Source of the DNA: a bacterium | Lineage (GTDB): Bacteria > Eremiobacterota > Eremiobacteria > Baltobacterales > Baltobacteraceae | Assembly: GCA_021784715.1 (NCBI GenBank) | Contig: JAJYHP010000042.1 | Span: 1-18,351, forward strand | Direction: 5' to 3' | Length of the DNA: 18,351 bases | In this document: positions 1 through 6,788 of the stretch, one piece after another | Numbering within the stretch: the first letter of the stretch is position 1 | Layout: the number at the start of each line of letters is the position of its first letter | The notes under the pieces: model-generated | Seen by the model: only the letters and a program-made list of their open reading frames with translations | Databases searched by the model: none | Told to the model about the DNA's origin: nothing | Position numbers and translations under genes: made by a program

Positions 1-136
1 CGACGACGGTTGAGAGTGGAAACCCGATCGGCTCGGGATCGTTCAAACACGCTTCAAACCACGAACGCGCACGTTCGTGCAGCGGCGACGAAGCATCGTA
101 CGCGTACATCAGCAGATTGACATCGAGCAGTTTCAA
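1..136 (-). CDS. PIN-domain toxin, VapC-like (partial, runs off left edge)
   Basis: Seen: a minus-strand frame opens with TTG at 136-134, overlapping the TGA stop of the upstream antitoxin (133-135), and stays open for 45 codons to the window edge. The N-terminus reads (M)KLLDVNLLMYAYDASSP, with Asp5 and Asn7 in the hydrophobic first beta strand, followed by HERARSWFEA. This is the classic opening of PIN-domain RNases of the VapC type, where the first Asp binds the catalytic metal. A GGAG lies 10 nt before the TTG. Known: VapC toxins are Mg2+-dependent endoribonucleases, typically about 130-140 residues, cutting tRNA or rRNA and neutralised by the VapB partner. The other acidic active-site residues lie outside the window, so intactness cannot be judged. 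The preceding small ribbon-helix-helix-like gene makes a toxin-antitoxin assignment strong. Confidence 0.8.
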   Translation of the reverse strand, partial: MKLLDVNLLMYAYDASSPLHERARSWFEACLNDPEPIGFPLSTVV

Positions 137-375
137 CGTCGCGCCGCTCCGTCGAGACGATCGAGCAGACCCTCGATATCCGACGGATCGATCCCCTCGC
201 GAAGACCCAAGCGGCGCGCTCGAACGCGAAAGGGTTGCCGTGAAGGCGAGCGTTGCTGCAGAAGGCCGAGCCGTAACGCCTCATTGACCACAGCTTTGAA
301 GCTACGATGGGTCCGGCGAGCCTCGTCGGCGAGCTTTTGGGCGATGTCGTCGTCGAGCGTTAGGGTCGTTCTCAC
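133..375 (-). CDS. VapB-like type II antitoxin
   Basis: An 80-residue protein starting at GTG 375-373: (M)RTTLTLDDDIAQKLADEA, then RSFKAVVNEALRLGL. Known: this is the N-terminal DNA-binding signature of the VapB antitoxin family (beta strand followed by two helices), and the Arg-rich C-terminal part (about residues 45-80) would wrap the PIN toxin. An in-frame ATG at 399-397 would add eight residues (MPKAYHHD). I prefer GTG because the family starts at the RTTLTLD strand, but neither start has a clear Shine-Dalgarno sequence. The stop overlaps the toxin start, as expected for a translationally coupled antitoxin-toxin pair. It lies 41-65 nt downstream of comM on the same strand, so it could be co-transcribed with comM as well as autoregulated. 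Confidence 0.8.
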   Translation of the reverse strand: MRTTLTLDDDIAQKLADEARRTHRSFKAVVNEALRLGLLQQRSPSRQPFRVRARRLGLREGIDPSDIEGLLDRLDGAARR

Positions 376-384
376 ATCATGATG
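375..384. promoter_or_regulatory. 10-bp palindrome over the antitoxin start (possible operator)
   Basis: CATCATGATG is a perfect 10-bp palindrome that overlaps the first base of the antitoxin GTG codon. VapB-type repressors usually bind short palindromes at their own promoter, so an autoregulatory site is possible. The match is short and could be chance; a second copy was not found in the 41-65 nt upstream gap. Confidence 0.2.
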
Positions 385-440
385 ATAGGCTTTGGGCATC
401 AAGATGTCAAAAAGCCGATCCCCAAGAACGCACCGTTCCC

Positions 441-1976
441 TCATCCCGCGCTGACGAGCCGCTCGAGGCTTCGATAGCCGATCGCCTCGGCGACGTGCTC
501 CGCCGCGATCTGCTCGCCACCGGCAAGGTCGGCGATGGTGCGTGCGACGCGTGCGAGCCGGTCGACGGCGCGCGCCGAGAATTGCCGCTTCGCGCTCGCG
601 CGTTCCATGAGTTTGAGTGCCGCTCCATCGAGCGCGCAGAGCGTTCGCACGGCAGCTGCCGGGATATCGGCGTTCGCGCTGAGCCCGAGGTGTGCGAGCC
701 GTCGCTCCTGTCGCTCGCGCGCGGCGAGCACCCGCACGCGCACCTGCGCCGACGATTCGGCGGCCTCCCGCCGCACCATATCGTCGAATGGGACGCGCGC
801 GATCTCGATCTGCAGATCGATGCGGTCGAGGAGCGGTCCGGAGAGTTTGTTCGCATACCGCGCGACCGCAGCATCGTCGCAGCGGCACTCTGCATTACGG
901 ACGCCACGAAAGCCGCAGGGGCAGGGGTTCATCGACGCAACGAGTTGAAAGCGCGCCGGATAGCAAAAGCTGCCGGAGGCGCGCGCGATCGTTACGACGC
1001 CTTCCTCGAGTGGTTGGCGCAGCACTTCGATCGTGCTGCGCGAAAATTCCGGCAGTTCGTCGAGAAAAAGCACACCGTTATGTGCGAGCGATATCTCGCC
1101 GGGGCGCGCGTTGCTGCCGCCGCCGACGAGCGCCGCATGGCTGATGGTGTGGTGCGGAAAACGAAATGGGCGCACGCGAACGATTCCGCGCTCGCTTCCC
1201 AAGACGCCGGCGATGCTGTAAATTTTCGTGACGTCGAGCGCTTCGTCGAGCGTCATCGGTGGAAGGATGCCCGGCAAGCGGCGCGCCAGCATCGTCTTCC
1301 CGCATCCCGGCGGGCCGACGAAGAGCAAGTTGTGCCCGCCCGCCGCTGCAATTTCGAGCGCCCGCTTCGAGGCGATCTGCCCGCGAACGTCCGCGAGATC
1401 ACCGTGCGTAGCAGCGTCGTTCCGCTGCAATTCCGGGATTGCGGTGCGTTTACGCCATCGCTGCCCGTTGCCGGAGACCGTTGCGACGGCATCGGCGAGC
1501 GAATCGAGTGCGAAGAGTTCGATCCCGTCGACGAGCGAGGCTTCCTCTAGGTTGCTGCGTGGGATTAAGAACGCCGTAAAGCCGGCATTTTTCGCCCCGA
1601 GCAACATCGGTAAGAGCCCCGTGACGGGGCGCAGCGAGCCGTCGAGCGCGAGCTCGCCGAGCGCGATGAAGCTGCGGAGCCGCTCCGGCGGAACTTGCTC
1701 GTCGATCGCAAGCAACGCGAGTGCGATTCCCACGTCGAACGCCGGTCCTTCTTTGCGGAGATCCGCCGGGGAGAGATTGACCAATAGGCGCCCCGCCGGA
1801 AAGGCAAAACCGGAATTAAAGATTGCGGCGCGAACGCGGTCTCGCGCCTCGCCGAGCGCCCGATCCGGCAGGCCGACGATCGCGAAGGCCGGCGTGCCGG
1901 CAGAACTGTCGGCTTCGATGCCGACGATATAGCCGTCGATGCCGTGCATCGCGGCGGAAAAGGCACGGCTGAGCAT
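441..1976 (-). CDS. comM: YifB/ComM family Mg-chelatase-like AAA+ ATPase
   Basis: A 511-residue protein, the usual length of the family. The N-terminal ChlI-like (Lon S5 type) domain (about 1-170) carries GTPAFAIVGLPDRALGEARD and a conserved NLSPADLRKEG stretch. The AAA+ core follows: Walker A GPPGCGKTML at 221-230, Walker B GVLFLDELPEF at 301-311, then the Cys cluster NPCPCG...CRC at about 350-366 typical of ComM. The C-terminal Mg-chelatase lid (about 400-505) ends AIGYRSLERL. Known: ComM is a hexameric helicase that extends branch migration during recombination of single-stranded DNA taken up in natural transformation; the family is very widespread, also in species with no known competence. 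The start (ATG 1976) gives the standard MLSRAFSAA N-terminus, with AAAGGG 8-9 nt upstream. All motifs are intact. The VapBC-like pair lies just downstream. Confidence 0.95.
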   Translation of the reverse strand: MLSRAFSAAMHGIDGYIVGIEADSSAGTPAFAIVGLPDRALGEARDRVRAAIFNSGFAFPAGRLLVNLSPADLRKEGPAFDVGIALALLAIDEQVPPERLRSFIALGELALDGSLRPVTGLLPMLLGAKNAGFTAFLIPRSNLEEASLVDGIELFALDSLADAVATVSGNGQRWRKRTAIPELQRNDAATHGDLADVRGQIASKRALEIAAAGGHNLLFVGPPGCGKTMLARRLPGILPPMTLDEALDVTKIYSIAGVLGSERGIVRVRPFRFPHHTISHAALVGGGSNARPGEISLAHNGVLFLDELPEFSRSTIEVLRQPLEEGVVTIARASGSFCYPARFQLVASMNPCPCGFRGVRNAECRCDDAAVARYANKLSGPLLDRIDLQIEIARVPFDDMVRREAAESSAQVRVRVLAARERQERRLAHLGLSANADIPAAAVRTLCALDGAALKLMERASAKRQFSARAVDRLARVARTIADLAGGEQIAAEHVAEAIGYRSLERLVSAG

Positions 1977-2166
1977 ATCGATAGCCCTTTGCGACGAAAC
2001 GGCGCCGTGACAAGAGCTTCTCGATGCGGGAGGACGAGTTGCCGGCAGGCTACGAGTTCATCGAGGGCCGGTATAATCCGCGGCCCCGGCACGGGGTGCT
2101 ACGAAACCCGAGACTCCCGTCGCCGGAAAGGGCACTCGGAACGAAGGACGCGAAAGGCCGCTGGCG
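1977..2166. other. Divergent intergenic region between comM and the DUF2079 pair
   Basis: This 190-base region must hold the promoters for comM (leftward) and the membrane-protein pair (rightward). I see a TATAAT at 2072-2077 but no good -35 at normal spacing. The RNA that would start near 2084 has several short complementary stretches, for example GGGT/ACCC around 2094-2109, but no riboswitch family that I can recognise. A plus-strand frame opening at ATG 2024 (first residues MREDELPAGYEFIEGRYNP) is high in GC at third positions for about 25 codons, but it runs into the next gene out of frame and has no recognisable relative. Confidence 0.5.
2072..2077 (+). promoter_or_regulatory. Candidate -10 box for the DUF2079 pair
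   Basis: A perfect TATAAT lies 89 bases before the ATG of the first DUF2079 gene, in otherwise GC-rich sequence. No TTGACA-like element sits 16-18 bases upstream (the sequence there is GGCTACGA), so the promoter would be weak, activator-dependent, or the match is chance. Confidence 0.25.
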
Positions 2167-3537
2167 ATGCAACGAGATACCTCTACGGGAGATGCGAGGG
2201 CGGGCGATTGGTTCCCCTGGCTCCTTACGCTGGCCTACGCAATCATCTTGAGCGTGCTGGGAGCGATCCGCTACTCCGTTCATAGAAATTTTGTCGATTT
2301 CGGCATATTTACGCAGACGGCGGCGAGTGCGTTCGGATGTTTTTGCAATCAAATCGAGGGCAGCCATTGGGCGTTTCACTTCTCCCCGATCCTCTATGTC
2401 GTTGGCGCAATTTTGTATGTGTGGCACTCGCCGCTCGTACTCGTCGTAGTCCAGGCCCTCGCCGGAGGGCTCGCATTACCGGCCGTGTACGGTCTCGTCG
2501 CACGGCGCTCAGAAAAAACGGTCGCCCGCCTCGCGACCCTCGTCGCCGCCCTCTATCCCGCGCTGTTGGGGCTCACATTTAATGACTTTCACGAGAACGG
2601 TTTTGCTCCGGCGGCCGTTGCGTGGACGTTATGGGCGTTCGACGGTAGGCTCGTAGGAGCGACGTGCATCTTCGCCGCGATAACCCTCTGCATAAAAGAA
2701 GATCAAGCGATTTTTCTTGCCTTCGCCGGTGCGCTCGGAGCCTGGCGATTTCGCGGAAGCAGCCTGGGCCGTTTGGCCGCCATTATTGCGCTCGTTGCGG
2801 TCGCCGTCCTAGCAGTGTTTTTTCTTGTCATACAACCGCACGCAGCGCATAATTCTACCTGGTCGCCGGTTCGGTTTTATTCGTGGTCGCTTCACGACTT
2901 TCACAGATTCTTTTTCCGAGGAATATTAAAACGACTAGGATTTATCGTGTTGGCCTTCGCCCCGCTAATGTTTCTGCCGTTTCGATCGAAAATGATGTGG
3001 TTGGCCGTTCCGCCGCTCGCCGAGGTACTGCTCTCTCGAATGTCGACAACCTACACGCTCGGCACGCATTATGCAGGAGCCTGGATCGGCTACGCGATCG
3101 TCGCCTTCGCATTTGCCGTTCGCGAACGCCCGAGCGCAACGATAAAACGTTTGTTGTACGCCTCTCTCGTTTTCTGTGCGCTCGAGCTGGCGGTTGCCGA
3201 CCCGCTCCATCCCGGTATGAATCTACGATACGTTCAATCCAAGGATACCGCCCTCGATCGAGCGCTCTCGTGGCTTCCCCCTGACGCGTCGGTCGCGACG
3301 CAAGAAGAGGCATACACGCACCTCGCGCTCGTAGATCCCAATGCGCGGCTGTTGCCCGAACGCGCCGGACTGGTGCCGAACGCATGCTACGTGCTGATCG
3401 ATCGCGACTATCCTCAATCGGTCATTTTGCTTGAATATGGAACGGAGTTTCGGAGCCTCGTACGCCACGGGCTCTATCGCCTCGTCCGGCGCCAGGGAAA
3501 TATCGCCCTCTATCATCGGGCAGGACCTTGCAAATAA
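2167..3537 (+). CDS. DUF2079 polytopic membrane protein (first of tandem pair)
   Basis: A 456-residue protein with about nine to ten hydrophobic segments, the first at about 15-35. It carries the family marks: VDFGIFTQ (43-50) just after the first membrane helix, a His-rich loop with His67 and His71 followed by FSPI, NDFHENGF (139-146), and KED (177-179) after a hydrophobic stretch. Known: DUF2079 (COG3463) has no assigned reaction; its layout resembles GT-C glycosyltransferases, which place an acidic residue in the first extracytoplasmic loop and use polyprenyl-linked sugars. Inference: an envelope glycosyl-transfer role, with Asp44 a candidate key residue. The ATG at 2167 has AAAGG 9 nt before it. 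The gene overlaps the next by 10 bases, implying coupled translation. The C-terminal 80 residues form a soluble extracytoplasmic-type domain. Confidence 0.8.
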   Translation: MQRDTSTGDARAGDWFPWLLTLAYAIILSVLGAIRYSVHRNFVDFGIFTQTAASAFGCFCNQIEGSHWAFHFSPILYVVGAILYVWHSPLVLVVVQALAGGLALPAVYGLVARRSEKTVARLATLVAALYPALLGLTFNDFHENGFAPAAVAWTLWAFDGRLVGATCIFAAITLCIKEDQAIFLAFAGALGAWRFRGSSLGRLAAIIALVAVAVLAVFFLVIQPHAAHNSTWSPVRFYSWSLHDFHRFFFRGILKRLGFIVLAFAPLMFLPFRSKMMWLAVPPLAEVLLSRMSTTYTLGTHYAGAWIGYAIVAFAFAVRERPSATIKRLLYASLVFCALELAVADPLHPGMNLRYVQSKDTALDRALSWLPPDASVATQEEAYTHLALVDPNARLLPERAGLVPNACYVLIDRDYPQSVILLEYGTEFRSLVRHGLYRLVRRQGNIALYHRAGPCK

Positions 3538-4991
3538 CGAAACCCGGTCCGGCCATTCGCGGAGGGTTGGATCGAGGGTTCTGGGCGATCGTCGCGTGGG
3601 CCGTCGGAGTCGCATCGTTAATCGGTGTTTTCACCATAATTCGTTGGAACGATTGGAACTATGGGTACGATTTAGGAATTTTTTCTCAGGTCGTGTACAA
3701 CGTGCCGCGAGGGTTCGTCGATCGGCCCGAATTCGGAACGCACTTCCATTACCATTTTGCGCCGATTCTCGCCCTACTGTGGCCTTTCATGGCGGTTTTC
3801 CGGACTCCGTTAGTCTTGCAATGGGCGGCGATCTTGCTCGTTGGCGCGACGGCTCCGATGGTGTACGTGATATTTCGTCCATACACCGACGAAGGCACGA
3901 GTTTCAAAATTGCATTGTGTGCGTTATTTAACCCATTTCTCTATTCGCAATCGTTTAATGAATTTCACGAATTGTGTTTCTTGCCCATTCTTGCCGTGGC
4001 GCTGATATGGGCGTTCGATCGCGAGCTTTGGGTGGTCGCATGCGCGATTGCGCTGGCGCTATTTTGCGTGCGTGAAGACGCGGCGATTACCGGCATCGTC
4101 GCTCTATTTGCAATAGCGGCGGTCGCCGGGCTCCGCCTGCGAGATCCCGACCGTTCTCGTCGCGGGCTCCTTCTCGGGGAACCCATCCATGCGAAGCAGG
4201 TCGCATTGCTATCTCTCGCGTTGGCGATCGTCGGAATTTTGATAATATCCGGCTATTTTTATTACGCAAAGGCCTATCTTGGCGGCTGGGCGCCCGCAAC
4301 GTTTTATCGTTATTCCTTCGCCACGACACCATTCGGTGTGGTCGTTGCGCTCTTTCTGCAACCGATGCAATCCTGGCCGACGCTGCTAACCTTCGGTCGC
4401 ATCGGTTACTTACTCGAGGCACTTTTATGTACGGTATTTCTTCCGCTGCGTTCCCGTTGGCTCGTCTTAGCGCTCCCGGGCCTCGCCGTCGTCCTTTTGG
4501 CGAACAGTATAGGCGTGTGGCGGATCGGCGCCCAGTACGCGTTATTATGGGTGCCGTGGCTGATGCTCGCTTTCGGCGATGCGGTGATTCATATCTCGCC
4601 TCAAAAGCGCGGTGGTTGGCTCTGGGGGTGTTTTGGGATTCTCGCCGCGATCGCCCTCGTGGGCAACCCGCTACACCTGGGCACGTACCTTCGGCCGAGT
4701 TACCACGATCTCGCCGACGCTCGCCGGGCGCTCGCCAAGGTCGGGAACGTCGCTCTATCTACCCACGACGAATGGCAGACGCGCATCAGTGTCGCCGATC
4801 CGCGCGCAAATTCGGTCCTGTCTCCTACGTCGCAATGGTTCGTATATGCGAGCGACTACCCCAATAAACGGTTTCAAACGATCGTAAAGCCGGAAATAGA
4901 ACGCATGTTACGACGCGACGTCATACGCGTCGTCGCGCGGTACGGCCGAGTGGTGGTCTATCGGCGGACCGATGTTGGGAGATCTTTATGA
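3528..4991 (+). CDS. DUF2079 polytopic membrane protein (second of tandem pair)
   Basis: A 487-residue protein starting at TTG 3528 inside the end of the previous gene, with AGGA about 4 nt upstream. It repeats the family pattern in the same order: YDLGIFSQ (47-54), a His cluster at His72/74/76 followed by FAPI, NEFHEL (144-149), RED (182-184), and a C-terminal soluble tail with repeated short aromatic/Asp motifs. Aligned by eye with its upstream neighbour, the motifs match but most other residues differ, so this looks like an old duplication or a heteromeric pair rather than a recent copy. Known: same uncharacterised GT-C-like family. It converges with the methyltransferase gene; the two coding regions overlap tail to tail by six bases, leaving no room for a terminator. 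The base composition of this stretch is lower in GC than the flanks. Confidence 0.8.
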   Translation: MQITKPGPAIRGGLDRGFWAIVAWAVGVASLIGVFTIIRWNDWNYGYDLGIFSQVVYNVPRGFVDRPEFGTHFHYHFAPILALLWPFMAVFRTPLVLQWAAILLVGATAPMVYVIFRPYTDEGTSFKIALCALFNPFLYSQSFNEFHELCFLPILAVALIWAFDRELWVVACAIALALFCVREDAAITGIVALFAIAAVAGLRLRDPDRSRRGLLLGEPIHAKQVALLSLALAIVGILIISGYFYYAKAYLGGWAPATFYRYSFATTPFGVVVALFLQPMQSWPTLLTFGRIGYLLEALLCTVFLPLRSRWLVLALPGLAVVLLANSIGVWRIGAQYALLWVPWLMLAFGDAVIHISPQKRGGWLWGCFGILAAIALVGNPLHLGTYLRPSYHDLADARRALAKVGNVALSTHDEWQTRISVADPRANSVLSPTSQWFVYASDYPNKRFQTIVKPEIERMLRRDVIRVVARYGRVVVYRRTDVGRSL

Positions 4992-5861
4992 GATTTGCTC
5001 GGCAATTATCCGAAGGTCGTCACCCAAAGCGTAGGAACGGCGTTCGGCTTTCGTCCATCCCGGAAGTAGCGCTTCCGCGAAGGGGCGTAATTCATGGTAA
5101 AACATTTGCGGAGGAGTTCCCCATCGGCGCAACACGCGAAATCCGTACGCAGTGAGAGCGTCGAGAAGTTCGCCCGGTGTGAATTCATGGATATGCTCTT
5201 TGAATCCCGGAGGGAGCGTTTCGGCAAGCGACTTGCATTCGTCGGCCGTTATGTAGTCGAAAAGGTGGCCGAAAATTTGTCGTATTAACGGCTCCCCCGT
5301 CAATTTCTTCGGGGGGAAGAGGCGGCCGAGGATGACGCGTGGCCATAAGTCGATGCAATGTCGATTCGGGGTGGTCAGGTATAGGCGTCCGCCTTTTCGA
5401 AGAACGCGTCGACATTCGCTCAGAAAAGGTCGATAGTCCGTTAAATGTTCGATGACTTCTTTGGCGACGAGAAGATCGAGCGCGCCGTCGCCGACGCCTT
5501 CCATTTTTTGCGCGCTCGCGACGATCGATGTCGTTTGGGTCGACGAGCCTAATTCGCCGATCTCTCTTTCGACCCCACGAAGACGATCTTTAGAAATATC
5601 GATAAGGACGATTGCACGCGCCCGCTCGTGAAACGCATGGCGGACAAAATCGCCGCTGCCGATTCCGATTTCGCCGATGGTAAGATCTTTCAGAGAGCCG
5701 AGCCGTTCGCGATATAAAGTTTGGCTCGCGTCCTCTATGCGCTCCCGGAGCTCGTCGCGATCTGCGTTCGATTGCCCGCGCTCCGCCTCGAATCGTTGTT
5801 CGGCACGAGCGCGAATTTCATAATACGCGATCAGGGCATCTTCGGTAATAGTGGGTTGCAT
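4986..5861 (-). CDS. Class I SAM-dependent methyltransferase
   Basis: A 291-residue protein. A charged, probably helical N-terminus (about 1-55, rich in Glu/Arg) precedes a Rossmann methyltransferase core: motif I IGEIGIGSGDF (62-72), acidic strand-2 end VLIDIS (85-90), motif DLLVAKEVIEHLTDY (129-143) and RRVLRKGGRLYLTTPN (151-166), the pattern of Methyltransf_11/23 enzymes such as UbiE-like or sugar/lipid methylases. The C-terminal third (about 180-291) contains a helical insertion and an HEFTPGELLDAL segment, seen in methylases that act on glycan or lipid intermediates; the substrate cannot be read from sequence. AAGGAG sits 12 nt before the ATG, rather far. It converges with the DUF2079 pair, so a shared envelope pathway is possible but unproven. 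Confidence 0.85.
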   Translation of the reverse strand: MQPTITEDALIAYYEIRARAEQRFEAERGQSNADRDELRERIEDASQTLYRERLGSLKDLTIGEIGIGSGDFVRHAFHERARAIVLIDISKDRLRGVEREIGELGSSTQTTSIVASAQKMEGVGDGALDLLVAKEVIEHLTDYRPFLSECRRVLRKGGRLYLTTPNRHCIDLWPRVILGRLFPPKKLTGEPLIRQIFGHLFDYITADECKSLAETLPPGFKEHIHEFTPGELLDALTAYGFRVLRRWGTPPQMFYHELRPFAEALLPGWTKAERRSYALGDDLRIIAEQIS

Positions 5862-6222
5862 CGGGTCGGGCGACTCCTTACCTGAACTGTTTCGAACGGG
5901 GTGGGCTAGCGATTGCAGTTCGGCGTACTATATACCAGCATCTCATAGGTTCCTTTTCCCGATAGGTACGGTGCATCGGCGCCCCTTTCAAAACTGGGGT
6001 TTGGGGTTGCTTCCATATGGGGTGGTGCCTCGAAACGGCGATTGGCGTCGCCGGGGCGCCGTTATCGTAGGCGCTCGAGGCGAGGCCGCTAGCTGACGCG
6101 GGTGACGCTCCCAACTAGGACGCTCGTCCTTGCGACGACCGGCGACGTAGCGAGAACTCCAACAAAAGTATGGCGTTGGCACGTCCTTGCGGAGTACAAA
6201 CGAAATACCGAGGTGTACGAAA
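5862..6222. other. 361-base intergenic region, no gene recognised
   Basis: This stretch separates two divergent genes. Short open frames on both strands look like noise. It contains a weak inverted repeat CCGAT/ATCGG (5959-5963 and 5975-5979), a GGCGA/TCGCC stem (6037-6041 and 6048-6052), CCCC/GGGG stretches near 5981-6000, and an AT-rich TATATA at 5929-5934 that could serve the leftward methyltransferase gene. I could not assign a convincing -35/-10 pair in either direction, and nothing resembles a tRNA or a riboswitch class I know. Confidence 0.5.
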
Positions 6223-6720
6223 ATGCAAACGCCTGAATTCGAAGCGAAACTCTACGCAGATCGTCGTCGCGCCGAGCGAACGATCGACAGACTTCACGCA
6301 GCCGGCTACGGCGACGAACGCATTCACCTAATCGAAAATGAGGCCGACCTCCCCGTCGACCGAAATTTTGAGAGCGACACCTCGCCGATGGCGATATCCG
6401 GAGGCTTCGGCGATAACGGAGGCGTCCTCGGCGCGGCGACCGGGGCTACGATAGGCGCCGTGATCGCTGCCGCCTCAACCGCGGCGCTCATCGCGACGAC
6501 CGAGGGAATCGCCGCGCCATTCGTTGCCGGTCCCTTGGCAGCAACTCTCGCGGGGGCGAGTTTCGGAGCGGTCGGCGGCAGCATCATCGGCGGGCTGCTC
6601 GAGCTTGGGGCGGAGGCCGACGATTGGCGGATTGGCGTGCGCAATGGCGGTGTCGCCGTCGTCGTCGCGTTGAAGTCGCATGCGGACCGAAAGCTCGTTC
6701 GTCGCGCGCTCATGCACTAA
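6223..6720 (+). CDS. Glycine-rich stress-type membrane protein (YflT/GsiB-like N-terminus)
   Basis: A 165-residue protein. I start it at ATG 6223 because GAGGTG lies 7-9 nt upstream; a TTG 12 codons earlier lacks a ribosome site. Residues 1-45 (FEAKLYADRRRAERTIDRL, then GYGDERIHLIE) match the pattern of the short alpha/beta domain in YflT-type general stress proteins, in which a helix detects 'residue pairs' of the type DxxxAExAI. Residues 60-125 are dense in Gly and Ala, with GxxxG repeats (GATGATIGAVIAAAS, GASFGAVGGSIIGG), so probably two glycine-zipper membrane segments. The C-terminus (DWRIGVRNGGVAVVVALKS) could be a closing beta strand. Known: such proteins are often induced by stress, with unknown molecular role. 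It is alone on its strand and convergent with the exporter operon. Confidence 0.65.
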   Translation: MQTPEFEAKLYADRRRAERTIDRLHAAGYGDERIHLIENEADLPVDRNFESDTSPMAISGGFGDNGGVLGAATGATIGAVIAAASTAALIATTEGIAAPFVAGPLAATLAGASFGAVGGSIIGGLLELGAEADDWRIGVRNGGVAVVVALKSHADRKLVRRALMH

Positions 6721-6759
6721 CGTCCCGCATCGCTGCATACCGTCCTCTATATCGAGCGG

Positions 6760-6771
6760 GGCGCTAGCGCC
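6760..6771. repeat. 12-bp perfect palindrome in a convergent gap
   Basis: GGCGCTAGCGCC lies between the stops of the stress-type gene and the exporter permease. It overlaps the left arm of the hairpin listed next. It could be part of an end-of-transcript structure or a protein site. Confidence 0.4.
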
Positions 6772-6786
6772 GCGCGAAGAGCGGCG
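6768..6786. terminator. GC hairpin between convergent genes (possible bidirectional terminator)
   Basis: CGCCGC (6768-6773) pairs with GCGGCG (6781-6786) around a 7-base loop. It sits in the 68-base gap where the plus-strand stress gene and the minus-strand exporter operon both end. There is no T-run on either side, so if it terminates transcription it is not a canonical intrinsic terminator. Confidence 0.3.
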
Positions 6787-6788
6787 AA

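Noticed and set aside
376..888. A 251-codon minus-strand frame covering the antitoxin and part of comM
   Set aside because: Only its last 80 codons look like a protein family (VapB). The rest is an out-of-frame reading of comM, rich in Arg and Ala.
2084..2166. Resemblance of CGAAGGACGCG to the conserved end of the glutamine (glnA) riboswitch
   Set aside because: The consensus has one more A, and the upstream complementary stretch and the GGAAGUAGG-like internal part are missing; the downstream gene is unrelated to nitrogen.
5960..6060. GC-rich hairpins that might be a tRNA or regulatory RNA
   Set aside because: No cloverleaf with a TTCGAAT-type T-loop or CCA-like end could be drawn; stems are short and separate.
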